NCBI RefSeq assembly: GCF_010122465.1
Contig: NZ_WLZY01000001.1
Coordinates: 1 to 64,000, forward strand
From: Phytoactinopolyspora mesophila
GTDB lineage: Bacteria; Actinomycetota; Actinomycetes; Jiangellales; Jiangellaceae
Direction: 5' to 3'
DNA: 64,000 bases
In this document: positions 48,460-58,047 of the stretch, piece after piece
Numbering within the stretch: the first letter of the stretch is position 1
Layout: the number at the start of each line of letters is the position of its first letter
Translations under genes and position numbers: made by a program
The notes under the pieces: model-generated
What the model was told of the DNA's origin: nothing
The model's database searches: none
The model's input: the letters and a program-made list of their open reading frames with translations, nothing else

Positions 48460-49818
48460 TTGTTGCGGATTCGCCGCATCATCGTGACAGCCGGAGTCAC
48501 GTCGTTGCTCGCCATTCTCATCGGGGTCCCGGCCGCAGCGGCCGTGTCCGGTCAGCTCAATGCGGCATCGGCCAGCGTTCCGGCACAAGCCGGAGAGGTC
48601 GTCAGCGCTCAGGAAGAAGCCGACGAGAGCGTCGGCGGCACGCTTAGAGACGACGAGAACGAGCCCGTACCAGATGTGGTGTTCATCGTCAGCGACACCG
48701 ATGACAATGAAATCGGTGTGGCCACGACCGACGCGGACGGGCGGTGGCAGGTTCCGCTACCAGGGCCTGGCACCTACTCTGTGCTCCTCGACGAAACCAG
48801 CTTGCCCGAAGGCGTCGACCTGCGTGACCCGGAACGGAATCCACTGGAGGTCCGGGTTACTTCGGGGAGGTCGGCACCTGCCATCTTCCAGCTAGGTGAA
48901 GCTGGTCTGGGGCGAGCGCAGATCGAGGCCGTGGGGCGTGCGACGGCCAATGGCGTGAAGTTCGGCTTGATCATCGCGATGGCGGCGGTCGGGCTTTCGC
49001 TGATCTTCAGTACCACCGGACTCATCAACTTTGCCCACGGCGAGCTCGTCGCCGTCGGCGCGTTGCTGGCGTGGTTCTTCAACGTGGGTCTGGCCAACCA
49101 GGGTGGCCCGGGCTTCCAGCTCATTGTCGCCGCGATCATGTCCATTACCTTGGTCGCCTTGCTCGGCGCTGGGCTTGAGCGCGGCCTGTTCCGGCCGCTT
49201 CGAAGACGGCGGCTGGGGATATTCCAGCTGGTCATCATCACGATCGGGCTGGGACTGATCATCCGCCACATCCTGCTCCTGGCCTTCGGTGGCTCGCCGC
49301 GGACATATCGTGATTACGTCGGTCAACAGGCGATCCAGATGGGGCCGGTGTCGCTGACGCCGCGGGACATGACCATCATGGGTCTGTCTCTGTTGATCCT
49401 GGCTGGCGTTGCGACGGTGCTCCAGCGCACTCGCATGGGTAAAGCAATCAGGGCGGTGTCGGACAACCCGGCCCTGGCCTCGGCCTCCGGAATCGACGTC
49501 GACCGGGTGATCTTGACGGTGTGGGTCATGGGCGCGGGTTTAGCGGCCACCGGCGGCATCTTCTTCGGGTCTGCCGTGTCGATGGACTATTTCATGGGGT
49601 TCAGGCTGCTGCTGCTGATGTTCGCGGCGGTCATCCTCGGAGGTATCGGTACAGCCTACGGCGCCATGGTGGGTGGCCTCGTTATCGGCATGGTCACCGA
49701 GTTGTCGGTGCTGTGGTTCCCGTCTGAGCTGAAGTTCATGTGGGCGTTGCTGGCGTTGATCGTGGTCTTGTTGGTGCGGCCGCAAGGCATCCTCGGCCGG
49801 CGTGAGCGGGTCGGCTAG
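48460..49818 (+). CDS. livH: Branched-chain amino-acid ABC permease LivH with extracellular N-terminal domain
   Basis: A 452-residue protein, against about 290 for typical LivH. It begins with a signal-peptide-like segment (IIVTAGVTSLLAILIGVPAAAA). Then comes a polar stretch and a beta-sandwich-like domain (about residues 58-145: GGTLRDDENEPVPDVVFIV, ATTDADGRWQVPLPGPGTYSVLL) of the carboxypeptidase-regulatory/SpaA kind. The LivH core starts near 165, with INFAHGELVAVGA, GLIIRHILLL, RAVSDNPALASASGID and RPQGILGRRE. TTG 48460, 6 nt after GGGAGGAG, is the best-supported start. Confidence 0.82.
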   Translation: MLRIRRIIVTAGVTSLLAILIGVPAAAAVSGQLNAASASVPAQAGEVVSAQEEADESVGGTLRDDENEPVPDVVFIVSDTDDNEIGVATTDADGRWQVPLPGPGTYSVLLDETSLPEGVDLRDPERNPLEVRVTSGRSAPAIFQLGEAGLGRAQIEAVGRATANGVKFGLIIAMAAVGLSLIFSTTGLINFAHGELVAVGALLAWFFNVGLANQGGPGFQLIVAAIMSITLVALLGAGLERGLFRPLRRRRLGIFQLVIITIGLGLIIRHILLLAFGGSPRTYRDYVGQQAIQMGPVSLTPRDMTIMGLSLLILAGVATVLQRTRMGKAIRAVSDNPALASASGIDVDRVILTVWVMGAGLAATGGIFFGSAVSMDYFMGFRLLLLMFAAVILGGIGTAYGAMVGGLVIGMVTELSVLWFPSELKFMWALLALIVVLLVRPQGILGRRERVG

Positions 49819-49831
49819 TGGGAGGCGCGAC

Positions 49832-50824
49832 GTGGATTGGCTAGTAATACTGACCGACGGTATGCGTACCGCGTTGGGCCCGCAGGCGGCCGCGTACGCG
49901 TTGCTGGCAATCGGCCTCAACGTGCACTTCGGTTTCACTGGCTTGCTCAACTTTGGCCAGGTGGGCTTCATGCTCGTGGGCGCGTATGGAGTCGGCATCA
50001 CCACGGTCACCTACGGTGGGCCGCTGTGGCTCGGAATCCTGGTGGGTCTCGGTGGCGCACTCGTGCTGGCGTTGATCGTCGGGATTCCCACGCTCCGGCT
50101 GCGGGCAGACTATTTCGCCATCACTACCATCGCCGGGGCTGAGGTCCTCAGGCTGATCGTCAGATCCAGTCCGGCGCGGGATGTTACTGGTGGGCCATTC
50201 GGCCTGCAAACAATCGCGCCGGAGTTTCAGCAACTCAATCCCATACCCGTGGGCAGTTACGGAATCGGCCGGGTTTCGTACCCGCACGGACAGCTGTGGA
50301 CGCTGATCGTCACATGGACCGTCGCGATCCTCGCGACGGTACTCGTGATCATGCTGATTCGGAGTCCGTGGGGCCGCGTGATCAAGTCCATTCGCGAGGA
50401 CGAGGAAGTGGCTCGTTCGCTGGGTAAGAACGTGTTCAGCTACAAGCTCCAGAGCCTGATGATCGGTGGTGTCATCGGTGCGATGGGAGGCATTATGTTC
50501 TCCCTCGGGAGCCAGACGGTCAACGCGGACACGTATCAGCCGCAGGTGACGTTCTTCGCATACACGATCTTGATTCTCGGTGGCGCTGCCTCACGATTCG
50601 GTCCTTTGCTCGGCGCGGTGTTGTTCTGGTTCCTCTTTGGCTCGATCAGTACCGGGTTCCGGCAGGCCGCCGGCGCCGATCTGTTGCCGGGCTTCATGGC
50701 CACCGGAGGTGCGATCGGTGCGACGGTCATGGCGCTGGTCGGCTTGGCCTTGGTGTTGCTGATGATCTTCCGGCCGCAAGGCATTCTCGGGAGCAAGAAA
50801 GAGATGATTCTCGGCGCCCGTTGA
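49832..50824 (+). CDS. livM: Branched-chain amino-acid ABC permease LivM
   Basis: A 330-residue membrane protein with about ten helices and the LivM features GLNVHFGFTGLLNFGQVGFMLVGAY, LRLRADYFAITTIAGAEVLR, GRVIKSIREDEEVARSLGKNV, a GGAASRFGPLLGA loop and a terminal RPQGILGSK. GTG 49832 follows GGGAGG. It forms the transmembrane channel with LivH. The ATPase genes livG/livF and a second binding protein lie opposite and converge on it. Confidence 0.9.
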   Translation: MDWLVILTDGMRTALGPQAAAYALLAIGLNVHFGFTGLLNFGQVGFMLVGAYGVGITTVTYGGPLWLGILVGLGGALVLALIVGIPTLRLRADYFAITTIAGAEVLRLIVRSSPARDVTGGPFGLQTIAPEFQQLNPIPVGSYGIGRVSYPHGQLWTLIVTWTVAILATVLVIMLIRSPWGRVIKSIREDEEVARSLGKNVFSYKLQSLMIGGVIGAMGGIMFSLGSQTVNADTYQPQVTFFAYTILILGGAASRFGPLLGAVLFWFLFGSISTGFRQAAGADLLPGFMATGGAIGATVMALVGLALVLLMIFRPQGILGSKKEMILGAR

Positions 50825-50856
50825 CCGGTCTCAGCGGTCACCCGCCCCACCATGCC

Positions 50857-50946
50857 GGTGATCGTCAGTGGGTTGTGGTCGTTGATGACGGAGCAAAATC
50901 GGGGCAAATCGCCTCATGCGGCGACCACAGCGCACTGACGATCACC
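50857..50946. repeat. Inverted repeat (GATCGTCA type) between livM and livK
   Basis: GGTGATCGTCAGTG (50857-50870) pairs with 50933-50946. Inside, TGTGGTCG (50874-50881) pairs with CGACCACA (50922-50929), extending the structure. The outer arm resembles the GGTGATCGTGAG arms at 12116 and 33289. Confidence 0.75.
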
Positions 50947-51177
50947 AAGGGTAGGGACTCATCGTCGGTATCCTGTGGGGCTGGCCTGGTACCCCTGAAC
51001 GACATTCTCGGCCGATCCGTCGGGGTGGGGCCGCCAACCCTCACCTCACAGCAGTACGGAACCGCCAACGATCATTGACGGCGGCGTGAGGCTACCTTCG
51101 TGGCCGACCTCCACACCCGCAGCGACTAGCGGAACGTGGGAAGAGCCAGAGCGGCGGAGTGTAGCTGAAACGACTTT

Positions 51178-51210
51178 GGGCCGGCACCCCGGATGACGGG
51201 GGACCGGCCC
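51178..51210. terminator. Bidirectional terminator candidate
   Basis: GGGCCGG (51178-51184) pairs with CCGGCCC (51204-51210), and inner CCCC/GGGG bases extend the stem. On the minus strand it lies 36 nt beyond the livK stop. No strong T-tract on either side. Confidence 0.6.
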
Positions 51211-51245
51211 ACAAGCCTTGTTTCTGTTGAGTCAGCGACTCATGA

Positions 51246-52598
51246 TCATTCCAGTTCGCCCAGGTCGATGTCCTGGTCGCCGACGACCTCGAGCGAGCCG
51301 TCGTCCTGGAACTCGGCGATGGCGTAACGGCCGAACGCCGGGTCTGTACCTTCGATCTCAAGCGGGCCACTGGCGCCCTGGTAGTCGATGTCCTCGCCGG
51401 CCTCAAGCAGATCACGGCATTCAGCGAAGGACGAGCACGGTTCTCCGTCCTTGGTCACGTCAGCAATGGCGTCGTTGAAATCGACCGGGTCCACCGAGTC
51501 GGCAGCGATCGCGCCGAGGGCGACGATGATCACGCAGTCATAAGCCTGGCCACCGTAGATGTAGTTGCCAGACTCGGCGTCCGGCAGGGCTTCCTCGAGG
51601 CGCTCGTTGAACTCGGCGCCACCGGCCGCACCGATCACCTTCATGCCCGAGATGAACCCTGGGTCATCCGGGTTCACGTCGTCCGACAGTGTCGGCCCGA
51701 ACAGCCCGTCACTGCCGTAGATCTGGTCGGCGGAGATACCGGCCTCGATCGCCTGCCGGATGAAGATGGCCCCTTCACCGAATGCGACCACGGCCACCGC
51801 GTCCGGGTTGGCGCCGGTCACGTCGGAGACCTCGGCGGAGAAGTCAGCAGTGTCAGGGTCGTAGTCGTTACGCGACACGATCGAGCCACCGGCGGCCTCC
51901 ACGCCGTCTTGGATCAGGTCGGCGAGTGCGACGCCGTAGTCGTCAGCGCGGGCCACGATCGAGATGTTCTGGTGTCCGTCACCGAAGAGCGTGTCGGTGA
52001 TGACCGGGGTCACGGCCTCGTCCGGCGGCACCGTGCGCCGGTAGAAGCCGTTGTTCTCGTCCTGGTCGGTGAACGCCGGCGATGTGTTGGAGGCCGAGCA
52101 CTGCACGATCTGGTTGTCGTACAGCATCTGGATGATCTCTTGAGACATGCCGGATGCCGCCGCGCCAATGATCGCGTCAGCACCGCCGTTGATCAGCCGA
52201 GCAGCGCTCTGCTGGGCGATAGCGGCGTCGCCGGCCTCATCGCCGGTGTCGAGCGTGACGTCGTTGCCGTTGACGCCACCTGCCTCGTTGATCTCCTCGA
52301 TGGCCATCTGAACGCCGTTGATCTGGGGCGGCCCGAGGAAAGCGAGCGGGCCGGTCTCGGGCATGACGTAGCCGAAGTCCAGAACGTCATCTCGACCTGG
52401 ACGGTCGATCTCGACGTCTTCTGCCTCGGGGTCTTCCTCCGGGTCTTCTTCAGGCTCGTCTTCCTCTGGTTCGTCGGGCTCTTCCTCGACGATGTCCTCG
52501 GGATCAACCTCGGCATCGTCATCATTGCCACATGCTGACAGCGTGAGCGCGAGCACTGCCGCGACCGCTGCCCCTCTCAGCATTCGGGATCGTTTCAT
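51246..52598 (-). CDS. livK: Branched-chain amino-acid ABC substrate-binding lipoprotein LivK
   Basis: A 450-residue receptor lipoprotein. The signal peptide ends in LSAC (Cys23), then about 45 residues of mostly Glu, Asp and Pro, then the ligand-binding domain: GYVMPETGPLAFLGPPQINGVQMAIEEIN, GADAIIGAAASGMSQEI, VQCSASNTSPAFT, ARADDYGVALADLI. ATG 52598 follows GGAGGAG; an earlier ATG at 52613 is out of register with the ribosome site. It lies 125 bp downstream of livF. Confidence 0.9.
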   Translation of the reverse strand: MKRSRMLRGAAVAAVLALTLSACGNDDDAEVDPEDIVEEEPDEPEEDEPEEDPEEDPEAEDVEIDRPGRDDVLDFGYVMPETGPLAFLGPPQINGVQMAIEEINEAGGVNGNDVTLDTGDEAGDAAIAQQSAARLINGGADAIIGAAASGMSQEIIQMLYDNQIVQCSASNTSPAFTDQDENNGFYRRTVPPDEAVTPVITDTLFGDGHQNISIVARADDYGVALADLIQDGVEAAGGSIVSRNDYDPDTADFSAEVSDVTGANPDAVAVVAFGEGAIFIRQAIEAGISADQIYGSDGLFGPTLSDDVNPDDPGFISGMKVIGAAGGAEFNERLEEALPDAESGNYIYGGQAYDCVIIVALGAIAADSVDPVDFNDAIADVTKDGEPCSSFAECRDLLEAGEDIDYQGASGPLEIEGTDPAFGRYAIAEFQDDGSLEVVGDQDIDLGELE

Positions 52599-52723
52599 GT
52601 CTCCTCCGTACATAGGTCCGTGTTCGGGACGCTACATCTGCGAACTTGCGTGCGCCAGCGATGTCGCGCTCGTGACGCCTAGATGTGATCGAGAGGTGAC
52701 CTTCCGGGGTACTTCCGGGCAGG

Positions 52724-53500
52724 TCAGGCACGCGCCAGTGTGCCGAGGTACAGCTCGATCACCTTGGGATCGTGAAGTAAGTCAGGGCCTGGGCCGGTGT
52801 AAGCGTTACGTCCTTGGTCCAGCACGTAACCTCTGTCGCAGATCTGCAGGCACCGCCGGGCGTTCTGCTCGACCATGATCACCGACACGCCTGCCCGGTT
52901 GATTCGCCGAGTCCGGATGAACACTTCATCTTGCAGCACAGGCGACAGGCCGGCCGACGGCTCGTCGAGGAGCAGTACAGCGGGCTCGGCCATCAGCGCC
53001 CGCGCCATCGCCACCATCTGCCGCTCACCGCCGGAGAGCGAGCCGGCGCGCTGATTGCGCCGGTTCGCGAGTGCAGGGAACAGCGAGGCTACGAACTCGA
53101 AACGCTCGTCGAACCGGCTGGGCTGCTGATAGAGGCCCATCTCGAGGTTCTCGGCGATGGTGAGCGACGGGAAGACGTTGTTGTTCTGCGGGACGAACCC
53201 GACCCCGCGCGAGACCAGCTCGTTCGCTTTGAGCCCGGTGATGTCCTCGCCACGGAACTGCACGGTGCCCGAGGTGACCTTCACCAGCCCGAACATCGCC
53301 TTGAGCAGGGTGGATTTCCCGGCGCCGTTCGGCCCGATGATGCCGACCAGCTCGCCGTCGTTCAGGTACATGTCGGTTTCGTGGAGGATGTTGACGCCGG
53401 TGAAGTATCCGGCGACGAGCTTGTCTGTGCGGATCAATGCGTTCTCGGCGCCCGCGAGGTGCACGCTGCGGTCGGAGCTGACGGCATCGGCGGCGTTCAT
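52724..53500 (-). CDS. livF: Branched-chain amino-acid ABC ATP-binding protein LivF
   Basis: A 258-residue ATPase with Walker A GPNGAGKST, Q-loop VPQNNNVFPSLT, signature LSGGERQ, Walker B AVLLLDEPSAGLSP and switch histidine position replaced by Q in VEQNARR, as in other LivF proteins. ATG 53500 overlaps the livG stop (ATGA). With LivG it powers the LivHM channel. Confidence 0.93.
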   Translation of the reverse strand: MNAADAVSSDRSVHLAGAENALIRTDKLVAGYFTGVNILHETDMYLNDGELVGIIGPNGAGKSTLLKAMFGLVKVTSGTVQFRGEDITGLKANELVSRGVGFVPQNNNVFPSLTIAENLEMGLYQQPSRFDERFEFVASLFPALANRRNQRAGSLSGGERQMVAMARALMAEPAVLLLDEPSAGLSPVLQDEVFIRTRRINRAGVSVIMVEQNARRCLQICDRGYVLDQGRNAYTGPGPDLLHDPKVIELYLGTLARA

Positions 53501-54450
53501 CGTGGCTCCCCGCTGGCAGGTGTTGTTTCCTCGGCACCGGTGGTGTCGTTCGACGCCGGTTCGGCGAAGAGTTCGGCGCCGATCTCGGCGAGCTGGCGCT
53601 CTTCTTCGGCTTCGGTCAACGGGGCGTCGTGGTGCGAACCCAGGTAGGCATCGATCACGGCTTGATCGGCCATGACGGCCTCCGGCGGACCTTCGGCCAC
53701 GATGCGGCCTTCGGCCATCACGATGACCCAGTCGGAGATGTCGCGCACCATATCCATGTCGTGTTCGACGAACAGCACGGTCATGCCCAAGGTGCGCAAG
53801 TCTTTGACATGGCCGAGCAAAGATTGCGTCAGCGCCGGGTTGACGCCGGCCATCGGCTCGTCGAGCATCACCATGGTGGGTTCCGCCATCAGCGCGCGGG
53901 CCATCTCGAGGAGCTTGCGCTGCCCGCCCGAGAGTTCGCCGGCGTACTCGTCGCGCATGTGATCGAGCTTGAAACGGGCCAGTAGCTGCTCAGCGCGGTC
54001 GGTGATGGATCGCTCCTGCTGGTTCCACAGGAACGGCAGCCACGACCGCCAGAGGTGCTCGCCGCGCTGGTTGGTGGCGCCGAGGCGCATGTTCTCGATG
54101 ACCGGAATGCGGGTGAGCGCCTTGGTGAGCTGGAAGGTGCGGACCATTCCGGCGCGCGCGACCTGGTAGGGGGGATGGCCGGACAACTGCTGTCCTTCGA
54201 ACGTCCAGGTGCCGGAGTTGGCGCGGTCGAAACCGGTCAGGAGGTTGAAGAACGTCGTCTTCCCCGCCCCGTTGGGCCCGATCAATGCGGTGATCGCGCC
54301 GCGTTGGATTTCGACGTGTTCGATATCGACGGCGGTGAGCCCGCCGAACCGTCGAACGACGTTGTCCGCCACGAGGATGGCGTCCCGTTTGGGCGCACCC
54401 GGGGTGTGCGGAACGTCGGCGAACAGGTCTGTGGCAACCGATGGTGCCAT
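53497..54450 (-). CDS. livG: Branched-chain amino-acid ABC ATP-binding protein LivG
   Basis: A 317-residue ATPase with Walker A GPNGAGKTT, GMVRTFQLTKALTRIPVIENM, signature LSGGQRK, Walker B MVMLDEPMAGVNP and switch histidine in FVEHDMDMV. The C-terminus has an added Glu/Ala-rich tail of about 40 residues after YLGSHHD. ATG 54450 follows GGGAG; upstream in-frame codons lack protein-like content. First gene of the minus-strand livG-livF-livK group. Confidence 0.93.
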   Translation of the reverse strand: MAPSVATDLFADVPHTPGAPKRDAILVADNVVRRFGGLTAVDIEHVEIQRGAITALIGPNGAGKTTFFNLLTGFDRANSGTWTFEGQQLSGHPPYQVARAGMVRTFQLTKALTRIPVIENMRLGATNQRGEHLWRSWLPFLWNQQERSITDRAEQLLARFKLDHMRDEYAGELSGGQRKLLEMARALMAEPTMVMLDEPMAGVNPALTQSLLGHVKDLRTLGMTVLFVEHDMDMVRDISDWVIVMAEGRIVAEGPPEAVMADQAVIDAYLGSHHDAPLTEAEEERQLAEIGAELFAEPASNDTTGAEETTPASGEPR

Positions 54451-54505
54451 GGGATGCCAGCTCCCTTCTGTCGACGAGGATCGCTCGTCACGGTTCAAGT
54501 ATCCT

Positions 54506-54535
54506 CCGCGTGGCCTCGTTTTCGATACCACGCGG
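54506..54535. repeat. Hairpin upstream of livG
   Basis: CCGCGTGG (54506-54513) pairs with CCACGCGG (54528-54535) around a 14-nt loop. It lies in the 233-bp gap between the thioesterase stop and the livG start, so it could end the thioesterase transcript or form in the livG leader. Confidence 0.5.
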
Positions 54536-54683
54536 GACGGCCCGCAGTTGGAGGAGCATAACCGTTGGACCCGGCGTTGACGTATCGCCGCGATTCGTAC
54601 CGCTCAGATGTTTCCAGACCGATATGTCAGGGTGATCCGCGATGCGGGACTGTCTGCCGCCTTCAACCCTGGTCAGCATGCGT

Positions 54684-55121
54684 TCAGGAGGGCTCTGGAG
54701 GCATCTCGCGGAGGAAACACGTGATACGTGCGGTGCACACCCTGCGGTTGTCGTCGTCGGTGATGACGACGTCGAACGTCGCGAAGGTCTTGCCGCGGTG
54801 TATCGGTGTGGCGACCCCGGTGACGTGTCCTTCGCGAGCCGCACGGTGATGCGTGGCGTTGATCTCGACGCCGAGTGGAACTCGGCCGGGCCGGCTGTGT
54901 AGCGCCGCCGCCGTCGACCCCAGGGTCTCGGCGAGCACACACGAAGCACCGCCGTGCAGCAGTCCGAACGGCTGGGTATTGCCCTCGACCGGCATCCGGC
55001 CCACGACACGATCCGGTGACAGTTCCACGAAGGTGATGCCCATCCGCTGATCGAGTGCCGAAGCCGGTATGTCCTCCGGATTCACCTTCGTGCTTGTCTT
55101 GCCAGGCTCGATCTGATTCAT
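54684..55121 (-). CDS. Hotdog-fold thioesterase (PaaI/YdiI type)
   Basis: A 145-residue hotdog protein. LDQRMGITFVELSPDRVVGRMPV opens the fold, the helix GLLHGGASCVLAETLGS carries the conserved HGG and Glu of the acyl-CoA thioesterase active site, and LGVEINATHHRAAREGHVTG follows. It probably hydrolyses an acyl-CoA thioester; physiological substrate unknown. It runs toward livG and is divergent from polA across 62 bp. Confidence 0.85.
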   Translation of the reverse strand: MNQIEPGKTSTKVNPEDIPASALDQRMGITFVELSPDRVVGRMPVEGNTQPFGLLHGGASCVLAETLGSTAAALHSRPGRVPLGVEINATHHRAAREGHVTGVATPIHRGKTFATFDVVITDDDNRRVCTARITCFLREMPPEPS

Positions 55122-55171
55122 GGCAGACGATCCTGCCTCATGCGGCTGGGGACATTGTCGGCGGCGGGGAC

Positions 55172-55177
55172 TAAGGT
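55172..55177 (+). promoter_or_regulatory. Candidate -10 box for leaderless polA
   Basis: TAAGGT lies exactly 6 nt before GTG 55184, which has no Shine-Dalgarno sequence. No good -35 at standard spacing. Confidence 0.38.
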
Positions 55178-55183
55178 GGCGCC

Positions 55184-57868
55184 GTGGTCGATGTTGCTGA
55201 GACTCCTCGCCTGTTGTTGCTCGATGGTCATTCGCTGGCCTACCGGGCGTTCTTCGCGCTGCCAGTGGAGAATTTCTCCACCACCACCGGACAGCACACC
55301 AACGCCGTGTATGGCTTCACCTCGATGCTGATCAACGTGCTGCGAGATGAGGCGCCGACGCACGTGGCCGTCGCCTTCGACGTCTCCCGGCAGACGTTTC
55401 GCAACGAGATGTACCCGGAGTACAAGGCCAACCGGACCAGTTCGCCGGACGAGTTCAAAGGGCAGGTCGCCCTGATCAAGGAGATCCTCGCCGCGTTGCG
55501 TATACCGGCCATCGAGAAAGAAGGATTCGAGGCCGACGACGTCATCGCCACGCTGGCTCACCACGCGCAAGCGGATGGGCTGGATGTCCTCATCTGCACC
55601 GGCGACCGAGACACCTTCCAGCTCGTGAACGAACACGTCACCGTCTTGTACCCGAAGCGCGGTGTGTCCGACCTCTCGCGGATGACGCCGGATGCCGTGC
55701 AGGAGCGCTACGGCCTCAGCCCGGTTCAGTACCCCGATTTCGCTGCGCTGCGTGGCGACCCGTCGGACAATCTGCCGAACATTCCGAGCGTCGGAGAGAA
55801 GACGGCCGCCAAATGGGTGGTGCAGTTCGGCTCGCTGGAGCAGCTGGTCGAGCGCGCCGACGAAGTCAAGGGCAAGGCCGGCGATGCGCTGCGGGCACAC
55901 CTGGGACAGGTGATGACCAACCGACAGGTCACCGAGCTTGTTCGAGACGTCCCTCTGGAGGTGCGCACAGACAGCCTTGTACGCCAGTCATGGGACCGCG
56001 AGGAAGTCCACAGCGTCTTCGACGCGCTGCAGTTCCGGGTGCTGCGGGACCGTCTGTACCAGACCCTGGAGGCAGCGGAGCCAGAGGCGGAAGGCGGATA
56101 CGAGATCGAGGCCGTCCGGCTCGAGCCGGGAGAGGTGCGAGGGTGGCTCACCGAGCACGCGTCCACCGGTCGTACCGGCGTGTCGGTCCGCGGCATCTGG
56201 GCCCGGGCCAGCGGTTACGTCACGGAGGTAGCGCTGGCGGCGGCCGACTCAGCGGTGGCATGGTTCGAGACCGCCAAGCTGACGCCGGATGACGACGCCG
56301 CCTTGGCCGCGTGGCTGGCCGATCCGGAGCGTCCCAAGGTCATGCACGAAGCGAAGGGCCCACTGCATGCTCTTGCCGCGCGTGGCTGGCAAGTGTCCGG
56401 CTTGGCCGCCGATACCGCGTTGTCCGCGTTCATCGCGCTGCCGGGCCAGCGTTCTTACGACCTCGCGGACCTGGTGCTGCGCTTCGTCGGGCGGGAATTG
56501 CGCAGCGACAACACACCGGCGCAGGTGCAGCTTTCCCTCGATGGTGGGGACGAGCTGCAGCTCGGGCAGGACGAGGCCGTCCGGGCCCGCGCCGTCCTCG
56601 ATCTCGGTGACACGCTCGACGCCGAGCTGGCCAAGCGCGGCGGGCGTAAGCTCCTCGACGACGTCGAGCTGCCGTTGGTCGGTGTGCTGGCCAGTATGGA
56701 GCGCCGGGGGATCGCCGTTGATGTCGACTACCTCGAGGGGCTGGAATCCTCGTTCTCCTCGGCTGTGGCACAGGCGGCCGCGGACGCTTATGACGCGATC
56801 GGGCACGAAGTCAATCTGGGTTCGCCGAAGCAACTTCAGGTCGTGCTGTTCGAAGAACTCAACATGCCCAAGACGAAGCGCACCAAGACCGGCTACACAA
56901 CCGACGCGGAGGCGCTGGCCGAGCTTTATGCCAAGACCGAACACCCGTTCCTCGAGGCATTGCTGCGGCATCGTGACGCGGCGAAGCTACGCGTGACGGT
57001 CGAAGGGTTGCTGAAGTCCGTCGCGGACGACGGCCGGATCCACACCACGTTCCACCAGACCATCGCCGCCACCGGTCGGCTATCGTCCACCGACCCCAAC
57101 CTGCAGAACATCCCGATCCGTACCGCCGAAGGGCGGCGTATCCGGGAGGCCTTCGTGGTGGGCGAGGGGCACGAGAGCTTGCTGACGGCTGACTACAGCC
57201 AGATCGAGATGCGCATCATGGCTCACCTGTCGGACGACGAAGGCTTGATCGACGCCTTCAGTTCCGGGATGGATTTTCACTCGGTCACCGCGTCCCGTGT
57301 TTTCGGGGTTCCGGCTGAAGAAGTCACCGGCGAGATGCGGGCCAAGATCAAGGCGATGAACTATGGGCTCGCATATGGCCTGTCCGCGTACGGACTGTCG
57401 AAGCAGCTGACCATCGAGGTCTCCGAAGCCCAAACGTTGATGGACGAGTATTTCGAACGCTTCGGGGGCGTCCGCGACTATCTTCGTGAAATCGTGAAGC
57501 GTGCCTCGGCCGAGGGCTGGACCGAGACCATCCTCGGCCGGCGGCGCTACCTCCCGGATCTCACCAGCGACAATCGCCAGCGGCGTGAGATGGCCGAACG
57601 GATGGCGCTCAACGCGCCGATTCAAGGATCCGCCGCGGACATCATCAAGGTCGCGATGCTCGGAGTCGAGCGTGCGCTGAACAAGGAGGGTATGTCCTCG
57701 CGAATGCTCCTGCAGGTGCACGACGAGCTCGTTCTCGAGGTGGCACCCGGTGAACGCGACGCGGTTGAAGAGCTGGTCAGACGTGAGATGGGCGCCGCGC
57801 ATCAGCTGCGGGTGCCGCTCGAGGTTTCTGTCGGGTCTGGTGCCACGTGGCAGGACGCAGCTCACTAG
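55184..57868 (+). CDS. polA: DNA polymerase I
   Basis: An 894-residue family A polymerase used in repair and Okazaki-fragment processing. The 5'-nuclease domain (about 1-300) starts LLLLDGHSLAYRAFFALP, with FEADDVIATLA and CTGDRDTFQLV. The middle domain has lost the 3'-5' exonuclease carboxylates, as in many actinobacteria. The polymerase domain carries motif A LLTADYSQIEMRIMAHLS, motif B KAMNYGLAYGLSAYGLS, and motif C LLQVHDELVLE. Full length. Confidence 0.97.
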   Translation: MVDVAETPRLLLLDGHSLAYRAFFALPVENFSTTTGQHTNAVYGFTSMLINVLRDEAPTHVAVAFDVSRQTFRNEMYPEYKANRTSSPDEFKGQVALIKEILAALRIPAIEKEGFEADDVIATLAHHAQADGLDVLICTGDRDTFQLVNEHVTVLYPKRGVSDLSRMTPDAVQERYGLSPVQYPDFAALRGDPSDNLPNIPSVGEKTAAKWVVQFGSLEQLVERADEVKGKAGDALRAHLGQVMTNRQVTELVRDVPLEVRTDSLVRQSWDREEVHSVFDALQFRVLRDRLYQTLEAAEPEAEGGYEIEAVRLEPGEVRGWLTEHASTGRTGVSVRGIWARASGYVTEVALAAADSAVAWFETAKLTPDDDAALAAWLADPERPKVMHEAKGPLHALAARGWQVSGLAADTALSAFIALPGQRSYDLADLVLRFVGRELRSDNTPAQVQLSLDGGDELQLGQDEAVRARAVLDLGDTLDAELAKRGGRKLLDDVELPLVGVLASMERRGIAVDVDYLEGLESSFSSAVAQAAADAYDAIGHEVNLGSPKQLQVVLFEELNMPKTKRTKTGYTTDAEALAELYAKTEHPFLEALLRHRDAAKLRVTVEGLLKSVADDGRIHTTFHQTIAATGRLSSTDPNLQNIPIRTAEGRRIREAFVVGEGHESLLTADYSQIEMRIMAHLSDDEGLIDAFSSGMDFHSVTASRVFGVPAEEVTGEMRAKIKAMNYGLAYGLSAYGLSKQLTIEVSEAQTLMDEYFERFGGVRDYLREIVKRASAEGWTETILGRRRYLPDLTSDNRQRREMAERMALNAPIQGSAADIIKVAMLGVERALNKEGMSSRMLLQVHDELVLEVAPGERDAVEELVRREMGAAHQLRVPLEVSVGSGATWQDAAH

Positions 57869-58047
57869 TGTCGCCGGCCGCACATCCGTGCGTCCGGATG
57901 TGATGCTCCGGCAGCGCCTCTCCGGGTTGCCCGCCACTCACATCGGACGAATCTCAGAACATTACTCACAAGGGGTAGCGAAGTTGATCCGATCGTGACA
58001 AGCTCATGGTCGAGGGGCCGTAGTCCGCGCGGCGAGCGGAGGTCTGG

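Larger units (their letters stand above)
50825..51245. other. Intergenic region between convergent livM and livK
   Basis: A 421-base region at the meeting point of the two Liv operons. It contains the inverted repeat at 50857-50946 and a strong terminator hairpin at 51178-51210. No convincing gene is seen between them. Confidence 0.55.

Noticed and set aside
57869-58047. Possible c-di-AMP (ydaO-type) riboswitch before the lytic transglycosylase gene
   Set aside because: This riboswitch often precedes wall-hydrolase genes in actinobacteria, but the conserved core segments are not visible in these 180 bases.
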